Shown here piece after piece: positions 15,750 through 24,253 of a DNA stretch of 43,485 nucleotides. The notes under the pieces were generated by a model that was not told where the DNA came from, did not search any database, and saw nothing but the letters and a program-made list of their open reading frames with translations. Position numbers and translations under genes: made by a program. The DNA comes from Cryobacterium lactosi (GTDB taxonomy: Bacteria > Actinomycetota > Actinomycetes > Actinomycetales > Microbacteriaceae): the NCBI RefSeq assembly GCF_004403945.1, contig NZ_SOHM01000017.1, forward strand, positions 1 to 43,485, written 5' to 3'. Each line of letters starts with the position of its first letter. The stretch's first letter is position 1.

Positions 15750-17285
15750 TCAGGTGGGGGTGTCGCCGGCGGCCATGGCGGAGTCGGTGTTGGTGACCTC
15801 GATCTCCCAGTCCGAGCGGATGTGGCGGATGTGGGTTTCCGGGTTCGACCCGTACTTGAACACGCAGTTGCCCGGGTTCAAGCCCATGAGTGTGGCGGTG
15901 GTGTCGGGGGCGAAGTTAAACGTCTCTTGCGCCCACCGGGCGTCTTCGGGGCGGTCCTGCCGGAACGCGTACACCGTCTGTGCTTCCTGGACGACGGTGT
16001 AGCCGGGGCTGTCGGCGGGGATGTCGGTGCCTTTGTGCATGACGAAAACGTTGGAGATGCCGAGGGAGCGGGAGAGTTTCTGGTTGGATTTCACGAGCTG
16101 GGCGGAGGGGCCGCCGATCATGTGCCAGCCCTCTTCGTAGATCACGTTGGTGATGAACCCGCGCTCCTGGCGGAGCCGGCCCATCAGCCACATGTTCCCG
16201 ATCGCCATCACCGTCGGAATCGCCGGCCCCGAATCCGGCAACTGGGAAATATCGAACGTCGTCAGCTTGTGAGAAAGATCCACATGCCGACTGGTCTCGC
16301 CGTCGAAGACACCGGCGTAGGTCTCCAGCAGGTTCTGCAGCCCGAACCGAATCGACAGCCCAGCCTGGTGAAACCGCTCCGACGCCTCCCCTGACAGTCC
16401 CTGATCGGTGGGCACCATGCCCAGGTACGGCATCAGGTCCGTCGTCGTCGCAGCCCTTTCGGTGTCTTGGAACTTGTCGAAGAGCAGCTGTAGGGCGTGC
16501 CGGGTGGCTTTTTCTTCCCATTCGGTGGCGGCGGTGTCGTCGCGGGCGATGCGGGCGACCGCGTTGATGAGCAGCATCTGCCCCTGCAGCCCGGTGCCCT
16601 GCGCGATGTGGGGGTCCATGAGGTTGAACCTGGTCCCGGTGCCGTCCGGGTCGAACCGGAGTGGTTCGGTGCCCATCCGTCGGGTCAGGGCCGCGTATTC
16701 GCCTTCGCCGCCCTCGTCCTTCTTGTCGAACACCACCGCACGGTGGTTTTTCAGCAGTAGCGGCCGCATCACCATCACCGTTTTCGTAAACGAGGACTTC
16801 CCCGACCCGACGGTGCCGATGATGAGCACGTTCGGTGAGGTCAACTTCCTTGGGGACGCGTTGTACGCAGTTGGGGCGTCGTGGCTGATCATCGTCGAGG
16901 AGAGGTTGTCGGTGCCGTTGACGACGCCCTCGATCCCCGTTGGGGCACCGATGATGCCGGTGTTCAGGATTTCGGCTTGCCGTGTCGTCGTCGGCGCCCC
17001 GGCCAGCTTCGGCGCATACCAACCCCGTGCCGCCGCGCCCGGTGAGGCACGCAGCACGGCTCCGGGGCGAGAGAACGGGGGCACGTCTACCGGTCGGGCG
17101 GTCGGCCCGACCTGGTCGTTAGCGGCCGCGTCCTCTTCACCGGTGAGGACGGGCGGGACGCTCTCTGTGGGCGAGAGGAAGATTCGCAGGCCCGGCACGG
17201 ACGCGTACCAAGGCTTCTTCACCGCCGCGTGGGTGCGGTTGCCGGCAACGGTCTCGACGCCTGGTGTGGCGGGTTTGTGGGTCAT
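15750..17285 (-). CDS. VirB4-like conjugation ATPase
   Basis: Energy-providing ATPase of the T4SS, 511 residues. After a Pro-rich N-terminus it has Walker A IIGTVGSGKSSFTK (157-165), then FDKKDEGGEGEYAALTRR. The Walker B-like strand is TNVIYEEGWHMI, as in VirB4/TraC proteins. It is shorter than classical VirB4, whose N-terminal part is probably supplied by the upstream SCO6880-like protein. ATG 17285 is chosen because it overlaps the upstream TGA by four bases; the frame is open further upstream but inside the other gene. Confidence 0.87.
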   Translation of the reverse strand: MTHKPATPGVETVAGNRTHAAVKKPWYASVPGLRIFLSPTESVPPVLTGEEDAAANDQVGPTARPVDVPPFSRPGAVLRASPGAAARGWYAPKLAGAPTTTRQAEILNTGIIGAPTGIEGVVNGTDNLSSTMISHDAPTAYNASPRKLTSPNVLIIGTVGSGKSSFTKTVMVMRPLLLKNHRAVVFDKKDEGGEGEYAALTRRMGTEPLRFDPDGTGTRFNLMDPHIAQGTGLQGQMLLINAVARIARDDTAATEWEEKATRHALQLLFDKFQDTERAATTTDLMPYLGMVPTDQGLSGEASERFHQAGLSIRFGLQNLLETYAGVFDGETSRHVDLSHKLTTFDISQLPDSGPAIPTVMAIGNMWLMGRLRQERGFITNVIYEEGWHMIGGPSAQLVKSNQKLSRSLGISNVFVMHKGTDIPADSPGYTVVQEAQTVYAFRQDRPEDARWAQETFNFAPDTTATLMGLNPGNCVFKYGSNPETHIRHIRSDWEIEVTNTDSAMAAGDTPT

Positions 17286-18982
17286 GAGAGGGCTTCTTTC
17301 TCGGTGCGGCCGGCGAGCCGGTTGATCGCCCGGGACGTCAATGTTGGGCTTGCGGGGCGAAGGCCCCGGCCGATGGGCCAGGTCGTGCCGGACGCGGCGG
17401 ACTGGAACGAGTCCTGCCAATCAAGCCGCTCGATACCCAGCCCGGTCGCGCAGGCTTCCTCGAGCTGCCGGGACGCTTGGGCGAGGTCATCGCGGGTGGG
17501 CGCGGAGATGGTGATGAACCCGATCCAGTCGACGCCATGGTGGTGGGAGCCGGCGGCTAGGTCTGCGGAGCGGCGTTGCGCGGCCGACATTCGTGTGGTC
17601 GAGTCGTCGGACACCAGGCGGCCTTTCTGCTGGTCGGCCAGGACCCCGGCGAGGTCACGGACAACGTCCGCACGGGCCTTCGCTTTGGCCTGTCCGGCGG
17701 GGACCAGGTGCAGGTGGAAGGACACGGACCGGACGAAGGTGAGTTCTCGGCCGATGAGTAGGTCCAGGCACCAGAGTGGGCTGCGGCCGGCGACGGCGAG
17801 GTTCTGGCCGTGTATCGCGGCCGTCCGGTGCCACCAGGTCACCGGGGGTGACACCGGGCCGTCGTCCCCCATGATCAGCGCTGTCGGGTCGACGTCTTCG
17901 ACGACGTGTGCGGAGAACTCATCGTGCGAGCGGAGTCCGGCCTGGAGGGGGTCGACGGTGCGGGTGAGGTCGATGGGCAGGTGCGGGTTCTGCTGGTGCA
18001 GCATCAACGCGGTCGTCTGCTTCGCCGTCAGGGCACGCACGTCGCCCATCTTCGCGTCGTTCAGGCCCCGTTCGGTGGCTAGGATCTGGTCGGCCATGAG
18101 AGCTCGCCAGGCGTCGCGGCCGCGGCCGAACTTGGTGGCGGCGTCGATGAACTGCTGATCCAACGGCCACGACACGACAACGTAGTGGCGTTGCACCATC
18201 GCGTCAGCACTAGATTTGCGGATCACTTCGTCATAGGAGAGCTTCTGCGCCTCAAACGACTCCCGCTGCGCGGCCGTCCACTCCTCGTGAACAGGCTCAA
18301 GGCGGGTCTTCACCCACTGCTGTTGCCGGGCAGAGTCCGGCGGCAACACGCGGGTGAGAGTCTGCACGTCCCGGATCAACGACGACGGTGCCGCCCGGCG
18401 GGCCAGGAACTTCCCCCAGGCATTAGCCGCCCGGGTCAGCGCGGCCGCGGTCTCCATCCCGCGCAACTGCCCTGACACGGAGAACGCCACCGATAGGTAC
18501 GGTTGTTCACCGATCGGAGCATGCCAGGCGATGCCGGGCATATTCGAGGCGTATTGCAGCCAGCCCATACCGTCGGCGCCGTCCGGGTTTGCTCGCATCT
18601 TCAGTGCGGTGCGCTCCGCTGCCCGTTTCTCCGTCTTGGTTCCCTGGTTGATGGCTTCTTGCAGCTGGTCCCACGCCCCGACTTCGTAGGGCAGGAACTC
18701 GTCGGTGCCGAGCCGGCGGCGAGCCCTGGTGCGGGCCCGCTTCCGGCGGCGCTCGAGCACCGTGCCCCGGTGCGTGCGTGCGGTCGTGAGCATCGTGATG
18801 CCCACCCCGGCCACAGCCACGAGCAGGGCCGGCCAGCCCAAACCCATGACCATGCCGACCATGCCGCCGCCAATGAACACGGCCAACAGGAATACGCGGG
18901 TCTTGGAGGCGGTGCCGCCAAAGAATCCGCGGTGACCCGTCTCACCACCCAGGTGCCGGACGTAGGACTCCGCGTTACTCAT
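17282..18982 (-). CDS. SCO6880-family T4SS component
   Basis: 566 residues. Two membrane helices lie near 28-65 (VFLLAVFIGGGMVGMVMGLG and the following WPALLVAVAGVGITML). A large cytoplasmic region then follows with GMGWLQYASNMPGIAWHAP, YLSVAFSVSGQLRGME and VSWPLDQQFIDAATKFG. This pattern matches SCO6880-type proteins that always precede a VirB4-like ATPase in actinobacterial conjugation operons and probably act with it like VirB3/VirB4. ATG 18982 is preferred over 19000 because AAAGGA is then correctly spaced; it overlaps the previous gene by eight bases. Confidence 0.82.
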   Translation of the reverse strand: MSNAESYVRHLGGETGHRGFFGGTASKTRVFLLAVFIGGGMVGMVMGLGWPALLVAVAGVGITMLTTARTHRGTVLERRRKRARTRARRRLGTDEFLPYEVGAWDQLQEAINQGTKTEKRAAERTALKMRANPDGADGMGWLQYASNMPGIAWHAPIGEQPYLSVAFSVSGQLRGMETAAALTRAANAWGKFLARRAAPSSLIRDVQTLTRVLPPDSARQQQWVKTRLEPVHEEWTAAQRESFEAQKLSYDEVIRKSSADAMVQRHYVVVSWPLDQQFIDAATKFGRGRDAWRALMADQILATERGLNDAKMGDVRALTAKQTTALMLHQQNPHLPIDLTRTVDPLQAGLRSHDEFSAHVVEDVDPTALIMGDDGPVSPPVTWWHRTAAIHGQNLAVAGRSPLWCLDLLIGRELTFVRSVSFHLHLVPAGQAKAKARADVVRDLAGVLADQQKGRLVSDDSTTRMSAAQRRSADLAAGSHHHGVDWIGFITISAPTRDDLAQASRQLEEACATGLGIERLDWQDSFQSAASGTTWPIGRGLRPASPTLTSRAINRLAGRTEKEALS

Positions 18983-20447
18983 GGGTGGAGTCCTTTCCAT
19001 AGTGCTGCTCGTGGTCTTCCACCGGAGCGACCGCAGCGTCCGTCACCGAATCAGTGACCTTCTTTGTCGTATCGAAACCAGCCTTCGCTCCGGCGGCGAT
19101 CATCGTGGGAATCCCGATCGCCGCCCCGACACCAGTCGCCGACTCCGCCGCCCCAGCTGCCGCCATCCCGGTCTCCGCGGCGGCGGCGCTCCCACCAGCG
19201 GTGGCAGTCGCGCCGCCTGCAGTGGCGCCGGCGGTCGTCCCGCCAGCCGTGCCGCCGAGTGAGGCGGCTTCCGAGATCGACGACGTCGCTGTGTCGCCTT
19301 CGGCTGCAGCCGAAGCGCCGCCTCCGGAGCTGCTACCCGTGCTGCCGGTGCCGCCGGTGGTGACCGGTGAGTTATCCGACTCGTCGGATGCCGACGAGCT
19401 GTCATCGCTCTTGCTGCTCGCCGAACTACTGGGGCTGCTGCCGCCGTACTTCGCGTCGGCCTGCTGCATCGACTGGGACCCAATTGTCGGGCCCGCAACC
19501 GCCGCGCCGCCGCCACCGGTGGGGATGACGGGGGCGAACTTCGTCAATGCCAGCGGCGACAGCCCGGCCATGAACAACGCCAGGATCGATACCACCAACG
19601 TCACCGTCTTCGCAAGCGTAGGCGACCCGGAGAACACGTCGACCTGCGCGGACATCATGCTGTACGCGATCGCGAGCAGGAAGAACAGCAGCGGATGGGA
19701 CGCGAGGATCCCGAACCATAGGTAGGCGATCTTGGACCCGAACTTCCGCTTCTGCGGGTCAACAATCCACACGAACCCCAACGGAAACAGCACCCCAGAG
19801 AAGTAGAGGGTGATGAGCTGCACGATTAGCATCAGCAGCACAATCAACAAGCCCAGGATCATGAAGAACATCAAGATCACCCCGAGAACGGCGCCGCCGG
19901 CCAAACCGTCACTGTTCTCCTCCGAGAGCATCACGGAGAACTTGTCCACGATCGTTTGTGCGTTGTTCGTCACACCCCACGAGATCAGCGAATCCGACAG
20001 GGCACCAAAGAATGACACGAGGAACGCGCCGAGCGCAGGCCCGAACATGGCACCGAGAATGAACGCCGGCCCGTACAACGCGAGCGATTCGCCCAACTCG
20101 CGGCCTGACTGGTGCCCGCGCGCGGTACGCACAATCTGAGGAATCAGCAAAGCGACAAACACGAAAATCGCCAGGGCGAACGACACCCGATACGCCTGCA
20201 GGAACCAATCCGCGGTCAGATCCGGCAGGGTCGCGTGCGTCAGCGCCGGCAGCACGTTATCGGCCAGGCCCTTGGCCCCGTTCTGCATCATCTTGAACGA
20301 ATTCCCCGCTGGATCCGACCAGAAGTTCGCGACACCCGCAGCCGTATTCACGGCGTTATTCACACCGCCAACTGCATCTCTGATTCCTCCCGTTGCGCCG
20401 TCCCATGCGCAGGTGGCGATGTTGGTGCAGCCGTCTCCCGCTGCCAT
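18975..20447 (-). CDS. TrbL/VirB6-like polytopic channel protein
   Basis: 490 residues. The N-terminal region has a conserved-looking start (CTNIATCAWDGATGGIRDAV). Then come about seven hydrophobic segments between residues 80 and 310, including ALAIFVFVALLIPQIV, VILMFFMILGLLIVLLMLIV and FGILASHPLLFFLLAIAY. The C-terminal 150 residues are Ser/Gly/Ala/Thr-rich and probably disordered. This is the layout of VirB6/TrbL proteins that line the translocation channel. The start ATG shares one base with the stop of the upstream gene. Confidence 0.82.
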   Translation of the reverse strand: MAAGDGCTNIATCAWDGATGGIRDAVGGVNNAVNTAAGVANFWSDPAGNSFKMMQNGAKGLADNVLPALTHATLPDLTADWFLQAYRVSFALAIFVFVALLIPQIVRTARGHQSGRELGESLALYGPAFILGAMFGPALGAFLVSFFGALSDSLISWGVTNNAQTIVDKFSVMLSEENSDGLAGGAVLGVILMFFMILGLLIVLLMLIVQLITLYFSGVLFPLGFVWIVDPQKRKFGSKIAYLWFGILASHPLLFFLLAIAYSMMSAQVDVFSGSPTLAKTVTLVVSILALFMAGLSPLALTKFAPVIPTGGGGAAVAGPTIGSQSMQQADAKYGGSSPSSSASSKSDDSSSASDESDNSPVTTGGTGSTGSSSGGGASAAAEGDTATSSISEAASLGGTAGGTTAGATAGGATATAGGSAAAAETGMAAAGAAESATGVGAAIGIPTMIAAGAKAGFDTTKKVTDSVTDAAVAPVEDHEQHYGKDSTHE

Positions 20448-21169
20448 CAGCAGCCCCCGGTGTAGCGGTTGCCGCCAGCAGTGAGTTTCTCTGCGTCAGG
20501 CTGTTCGCCCTCGGCCACATGCCATGCGCCGTCTTCCCAGACCATGACGAAGGCCTGAGCTGTGACCTTAGTTGGGCTCAGTTCTCCATTCACTACGTAG
20601 CCGGCGGCAATATTTACCGTTACGCGGTCAGCCTTCGAGTTCTCACCGACGAGCCAGAGCCCGTTCGTGGTTGACAGATGGAAGGGGGCACCAGGTTCAA
20701 CCTCACCGTTTGTGAGGTCGTCAGTGGAGGCATAGGTGCCAGCGAGGTCCCGATACGATTCCGGCGTGCCGGTAGACATGATGGCGTCGCTTACAGCGAT
20801 CGCATCTGCTGAGGCTGGGTAGGGCGATTGCCAGACGAATCGATAGAAGGCCGTGGCGACTTCTACAGCTCCGTAGGCGCTATGTTTGGCCGCTTTCTGG
20901 GCGCTGAGAACCATGTTGACGTCGCGGTCCAGGCCACCGAGACAGCCGGTGGGTGCGACGTCATCTTCGTTGTCACCGCTGCCGGACGCGCCACCTGTGG
21001 CGGTCGGTGTCGGTGTTGCTGTGGGCACGCTCGGGGTGGGTGTTGTGGCCGGTTCGGTCGCCGGCTGTGTCGCTGTGTAGGCGATACCGCCGCCGATAGC
21101 GAGGACCAGGAGGCCGCCACCGATGACGAGAGGCCACCGGCTGCGGCCTGATGCGGTAACCATTCGCAT
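20447..21169 (-). CDS. membrane-anchored T4SS protein, VirB8-like topology
   Basis: 240 residues. Basic N-terminus, one membrane helix (about 13-33, LVIGGGLLVLAIGGGIAY), a Pro/Thr linker (TTPTPSVPTATPTPTATGG) and an external domain of about 170 residues ending NRYTGGC. This is the topology of VirB8/TcpC-type proteins; the fold itself cannot be proven by eye. ATG 21169 follows AAGGAG and gives a normal anchored protein. The frame is open to 21271 but overlaps the upstream gene. Confidence 0.7.
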   Translation of the reverse strand: MRMVTASGRSRWPLVIGGGLLVLAIGGGIAYTATQPATEPATTPTPSVPTATPTPTATGGASGSGDNEDDVAPTGCLGGLDRDVNMVLSAQKAAKHSAYGAVEVATAFYRFVWQSPYPASADAIAVSDAIMSTGTPESYRDLAGTYASTDDLTNGEVEPGAPFHLSTTNGLWLVGENSKADRVTVNIAAGYVVNGELSPTKVTAQAFVMVWEDGAWHVAEGEQPDAEKLTAGGNRYTGGC

Positions 21170-21195
21170 GAGGGGACTCCTTGGGTGAGGGGCGG

Positions 21196-21510
21196 TTAGC
21201 CGGCGAACGAGAGGACGGCGCCGACGATGATCGCTAGGCCTGCCAGGGCGGCTAAGGCGATGCCTGCCCACACCGCTTTGCGTCGCCCTTGGGCGTGGGC
21301 TTGTGGGTTGGGGTTGGTGTCTCCGGAGGCCCCGGCCATGGCGACGATTCCGAAGATCAGGTATCCGATGGAGACGAGGATCCCGATGGCCCAGAGGGCG
21401 GCGATGAGTTTTTGCCAGAGGGCGGTGAACTCGGCTCCGCCGAATGAGAAGTCAGGCAGGATCCCGTCGAGGGGATTGTCGATCGCCGCGCGGAGCATGA
21501 GGTCGTGCAT
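21196..21510 (-). CDS. pilin-like T4SS membrane protein
   Basis: 104 residues with two membrane helices (about 34-60, LIAALWAIGILVSIGYLIFG, and 80-102, AVWAGIALAALAGLAIIVGA) joined by a short polar basic loop. Size, two-helix hairpin and position second in the operon fit VirB2/TrbC-type pilins or the corresponding Gram-positive channel component. No signal peptidase site is obvious. ATG 21510 follows AAGG in the seven-base gap after the ATPase gene. Confidence 0.65.
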   Translation of the reverse strand: MHDLMLRAAIDNPLDGILPDFSFGGAEFTALWQKLIAALWAIGILVSIGYLIFGIVAMAGASGDTNPNPQAHAQGRRKAVWAGIALAALAGLAIIVGAVLSFAG

Positions 21511-21516
21511 GGTGGG

Positions 21517-22734
21517 TTAGGCCTTTCGGTTCTGTGTGGGGGCGGTGGAGACCGCGGATTGCAGTGCTCGGACCACGCTCGCGGCCGCGGCCACGAATGC
21601 TTCTCTGGTCGCGGGCTGGAGCTGGGCGAGAGTCAGTTGTCCGCGCTCGGCGATGTGCGCGTCGTAGGGGATGTCGTGCAGGGCGGTGACGCCGGCTTGG
21701 TTGAGGAGGCGTTCGACTTCCTGGCGGACGGCGTCGTTCTCGGGGCGTCCGTCGGTGAGTCGGATAGCGATCGCCCGGTTGGCCAGTCCGGCGGAGTCGC
21801 CACCTGCAGCGCGGAGCTCCTCGAGCAGCTGGATGGCTTCCAGGACCGAGTCTCCAGCGTTCATGACGGGGATCACGAGGACGTCGGCTACAGACACGGC
21901 GCCCTGGAATGCGGAGGAGGTGGGGACATTGCCGGAGTCCATGACGCGGATGGCGTAGAACTCGTCGATGACGTTGGACACGGCCACGACGGAGTCGCCG
22001 GTGAGGCGTTCACGTCGCCCGGTGGATCCGATCACGGACGCGAACGAAGTTTGCGGGGCGGTGTATCCGGCGAGGCGGCCGACGGTGCCGACCTGGTCGA
22101 CGTCGCGGACCAGCTCGCCCAAGCCGAGCTGCGGGTTCCCCTCAGCCCGGAAGTTCAAGGCGCCGGGGTCGTCGGAGACTTCCAAAATCGCGACAGACCC
22201 GCCACGAATCGCGGCGAGCACTCCCCCAAGCAACAACGCGGTCGGAGTCTTCCCGGTGCCGCCCTTCGGGTTGTTCACTAGCACCGACACCGCACGTGTC
22301 CACGTCGCCTGGCGCACGGTGGTCTCATGGGCTGTGCGCTGCTCTTGCAGGCGCCGCTCCCCCAGTTCCGCGGCACTGGGCCCGACCGGCAGGCCCAGAT
22401 TCGCCAGGGCGCCCCGGAACCCTGTGGTGGCCTTGGCTGGGTTCGTCATTCGCGACCCGGCGACCAGGGCGGTCGCCGACCCACCAAACAGTACCGAGGT
22501 GCTGGCCAGGTTCACGGTGGCCGGCCCCTCAGGTGCGAGCTCCACATGCACCGGTGTCATGACGGGTTCTGCGTCAATCCCCGCTGGGAGGCGCGTGGGG
22601 GCACCATCAGTTGTTTCCGCTCGACGGCGAGGCGTCGGCGGGGCTATGTGGGTGGTGTCTTCCTCGATGTAATCTCCGGCGCGGTCAGCCGCGCCGAAGA
22701 CATCGCGGGTGCTGCGGTGACTGGTGTCACTCAT
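21517..22734 (-). CDS. ParA/MinD-like ATPase heading the conjugation operon
   Basis: 405 residues. A long polar N-terminal region (1-145) precedes a P-loop domain. The deviant Walker A, VNNPKGGTGKTPTALLLG (KGGTGKT at 157-163), is of MinD/ParA type with the signature lysine, and VMDSGNV forms the Walker A' region. Such ATPases open many actinobacterial conjugation operons and may position the machinery at the membrane. It differs from the partition ParA at 32382, which lacks the signature lysine. ATG 22734 follows AGAGGAG. Confidence 0.82.
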   Translation of the reverse strand: MSDTSHRSTRDVFGAADRAGDYIEEDTTHIAPPTPRRRAETTDGAPTRLPAGIDAEPVMTPVHVELAPEGPATVNLASTSVLFGGSATALVAGSRMTNPAKATTGFRGALANLGLPVGPSAAELGERRLQEQRTAHETTVRQATWTRAVSVLVNNPKGGTGKTPTALLLGGVLAAIRGGSVAILEVSDDPGALNFRAEGNPQLGLGELVRDVDQVGTVGRLAGYTAPQTSFASVIGSTGRRERLTGDSVVAVSNVIDEFYAIRVMDSGNVPTSSAFQGAVSVADVLVIPVMNAGDSVLEAIQLLEELRAAGGDSAGLANRAIAIRLTDGRPENDAVRQEVERLLNQAGVTALHDIPYDAHIAERGQLTLAQLQPATREAFVAAAASVVRALQSAVSTAPTQNRKA

Positions 22735-22771
22735 GTGCGGTATCTCCTCTCGAACTCTTGCTACGCATCCG

Positions 22772-22784
22772 AGGGATATAGGAC
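22772..22784 (-). promoter_or_regulatory. probable tra operon promoter motif
   Basis: AGGGATATAGGAC (minus strand GTCCTATATCCCT) lies about 40 bp upstream of the first operon gene. It repeats the 13-mer at 7240-7252 with one difference. The CTATAT core could be a -10 region; no clear -35 is seen. Confidence 0.4.
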
Positions 22785-22984
22785 GCCCCCCAAAGGCCCT
22801 GACTAGTCTCTACTTTTTCGCCCCCAAATGCCACCTGAACGAGGGGTGTGTCCGGACTGTGTGTCCGCTCAAATTCCCTGAATTTCGGTGACTGTTCATG
22901 TGGTCACGCAAACGGGTCGATTCGAAACCCTATGTGCGACCACCGACATTGGGAGTCTTGTTGATTTACACACGTAATTAGATG

Positions 22985-23005
22985 CGTTTGCATTAACCGC
23001 AAACG
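22985..23005. promoter_or_regulatory. inverted repeat CGTTTGC-N7-GCAAACG
   Basis: Perfect 7-bp arms with a seven-base AT-rich spacer, 49 bp upstream of the winged-helix gene. The right arm is part of the 12-mer GCAAACGAGTCG, which occurs again with one change at 22908-22919. Probably a regulator-binding site. Confidence 0.5.
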
Positions 23006-23053
23006 AGTCGTGTTGCGGCCGGAAATGCGCGGATCCACGCCAGAATTGAGCGC

Positions 23054-23377
23054 ATGGCACGCGACGACAATCTGATGAAACATGCCCCTGACCGGGTGGC
23101 ACTGTTCCAAGAGCTCTTCTCCGCGCCTTCCCGCGTGCTTGTGCTCCGCGTGTTGCTTCCCAGGCCCTTGAGCTTTAACGCACTGTTCGACGCGATTGGC
23201 GACACGATGAGCCGCCCCGCAGTCCACGCCGCGCTCATCGATCTCCGATCGATGGGCTACGTCGAGGATGATGCCCCCGACGACGTTCTCCGCCGGCCTG
23301 CTGGGACCGTTTTCACCGCTCGTCGAGATCTCGTCACCCGTGACTTCGGCCAGGTCCTGGAATTCGTCCTGGGTTAA
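23054..23377 (+). CDS. winged-helix transcriptional regulator (ArsR/MarR-like)
   Basis: 107 residues forming essentially one winged-helix domain: ALFQELFSAPSRVLVLRVLL, SFNALFDAIGDTMSRPAVHA as recognition region, then a wing before the C-terminal helix. Divergent from the tra operon with operator-like repeats between, so it is a candidate tra repressor. No metal-binding or redox Cys is present. The exact family is uncertain. Confidence 0.65.
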   Translation: MARDDNLMKHAPDRVALFQELFSAPSRVLVLRVLLPRPLSFNALFDAIGDTMSRPAVHAALIDLRSMGYVEDDAPDDVLRRPAGTVFTARRDLVTRDFGQVLEFVLG

Positions 23378-23450
23378 TCGCTGGCGCTGTTGTGCCGGCC
23401 AGTGCCAAGGTCTTGTCTTAATCGTCTGCGTCACGCCAGCACCTCTAATT

Positions 23451-23482
23451 CGACTCTAACATTAAGTGTTAGTGTAGAGTCG
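23451..23482. promoter_or_regulatory. nested inverted repeat upstream of the second winged-helix gene
   Basis: Outer arms CGACTCTA (23451-23458) and TAGAGTCG (23475-23482) enclose CTAACA (23456-23461) and TGTTAG (23467-23472). The whole lies 31 bp upstream of the start at 23513 and includes a TAGAGT that may be the -10 hexamer. Likely an autoregulatory operator. Confidence 0.55.
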
Positions 23483-23512
23483 TGAATTGTTCAGCTGCGG
23501 CAGAATGAGGGG

Positions 23513-23836
23513 ATGCCACGCTATGCGTCCCCTGAAGAACCTCTGCCGCCATCGGCCGAGAGGGCGACAGTGGTGTTTGGTGCGAATCCCCTTCGAGGTG
23601 CGATCATCCGCTTACTGGCGCTCAACCCAGAAGGGATGACGTCTGGTGCAATCCAGCGAGAGCTCAACACCACCTACCAAACCGTGTTCCGCCACCTCCA
23701 GGAAATGGAATCGACAGGCATCGTCACTTCGGACGCCGGCGAGAAGCGGCAAGGCCAGCGAGTCATCTATGCGCTCGATTCCAGCGCACTCCGGACGGCG
23801 CTCCAGGGTTACGAGGCGTACCTCCTCGGCAGTTAA
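23513..23836 (+). CDS. winged-helix transcriptional regulator (ArsR-like)
   Basis: 107 residues. NPLRGAIIRLLALNPEGMTS, GAIQRELNTTYQTVFRHLQE and ESTGIVTSDAGEKRQGQRVI form a canonical ArsR-type HTH followed by a beta-wing. No Cys ligands, so not an obvious metal sensor. It follows the first winged-helix gene on the same strand, preceded by a nested palindrome. A GAGGGG run touches the ATG, so ribosome-site spacing is poor and a leaderless start is possible. Probable plasmid regulator of replication or transfer. Confidence 0.65.
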   Translation: MPRYASPEEPLPPSAERATVVFGANPLRGAIIRLLALNPEGMTSGAIQRELNTTYQTVFRHLQEMESTGIVTSDAGEKRQGQRVIYALDSSALRTALQGYEAYLLGS

Positions 23837-23894
23837 TCCGACACGCCGCCGGGTGAATGTATTAATAGCGATGTGTTCTGCCACCCTTGGCTCC

Positions 23895-24131
23895 ATGGCC
23901 ATGGAACCAGGACGCAGACGCCGCCAGGACAACGCACCAACTGTCCTCTTGCAGGTCCGGGTTGACCCGGAAATCTTCGCCCTCGTGAACGAGGCGGCAG
24001 CAGCAAGTGGCGCGGCGAAGGCCCTGTACATGCAGACTCTGCTTCGGTCACTTGCGGAGAACGGCGGGCACCTCCCGGTGCTCGACATCGGCCGCCCCCA
24101 ACTCGAGGAGCTGCCCATACCAGCCGCTTAA
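23895..24131 (+). CDS. small basic/helical protein, possible DNA-binding
   Basis: 78 residues from ATG 23895 (a second ATG lies at 23901). Basic start EPGRRRRQDN, then a strand-helix-helix pattern VLLQVRVDPEIFALVNEAAA and KALYMQTLLRSLAENGG, which resembles a ribbon-helix-helix domain. It ends three bases before a strong terminator hairpin and lies directly upstream of the replication gene, so it may be a copy-control or accessory factor. Inference only. Confidence 0.55.
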   Translation: MAMEPGRRRRQDNAPTVLLQVRVDPEIFALVNEAAAASGAAKALYMQTLLRSLAENGGHLPVLDIGRPQLEELPIPAA

Positions 24132-24138
24132 ACGAAAG

Positions 24139-24162
24139 AGCCCGTCGCTTTCGCGACGGGCT
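24139..24162 (+). terminator. intrinsic terminator hairpin
   Basis: AGCCCGTCGC and GCGACGGGCT form a perfect 10-bp stem with a TTTC loop, followed by TCT on the plus strand and preceded by an A-rich run. It separates the small gene at 23895 from the replication gene and could work in either direction. Confidence 0.75.
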
Positions 24163-24253
24163 TCTGCAAGTTTCGTAGCTCAAACCCTCTCAGCTTCCCG
24201 GCGGTAGAGGTTCGAGCTAATCCAGATCACCAGCCCTCACGGGAGGTTTCTCT

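Larger units (their letters stand above)
22735..23053. other. divergent control region of tra operon and winged-helix gene
   Basis: No gene is present. The side next to the operon holds the AGGGATATAGGAC motif. The side next to the regulator holds a direct repeat GCAAACG(G/A)GTCG (22908-22919 and 22999-23010) and an inverted repeat CGTTTGC-N7-GCAAACG (22985-23005). The adjacent winged-helix protein may bind these to control both directions. Confidence 0.5.

Noticed and set aside
15648..16394. Plus-strand frame of 248 residues opposite the VirB4-like gene
   Set aside because: Antisense to the Walker-motif-containing gene, Gly/Val-rich composition typical of shadows.
19054..19725. Plus-strand frame of 223 residues, Pro/Ala/Val-rich
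   Set aside because: It is the complement of the low-complexity tail of the TrbL-like protein.
24139..24162. Hairpin considered as part of a replication origin
   Set aside because: Perfect short stem, small loop and position between two genes fit an intrinsic terminator better; no iterons surround it.
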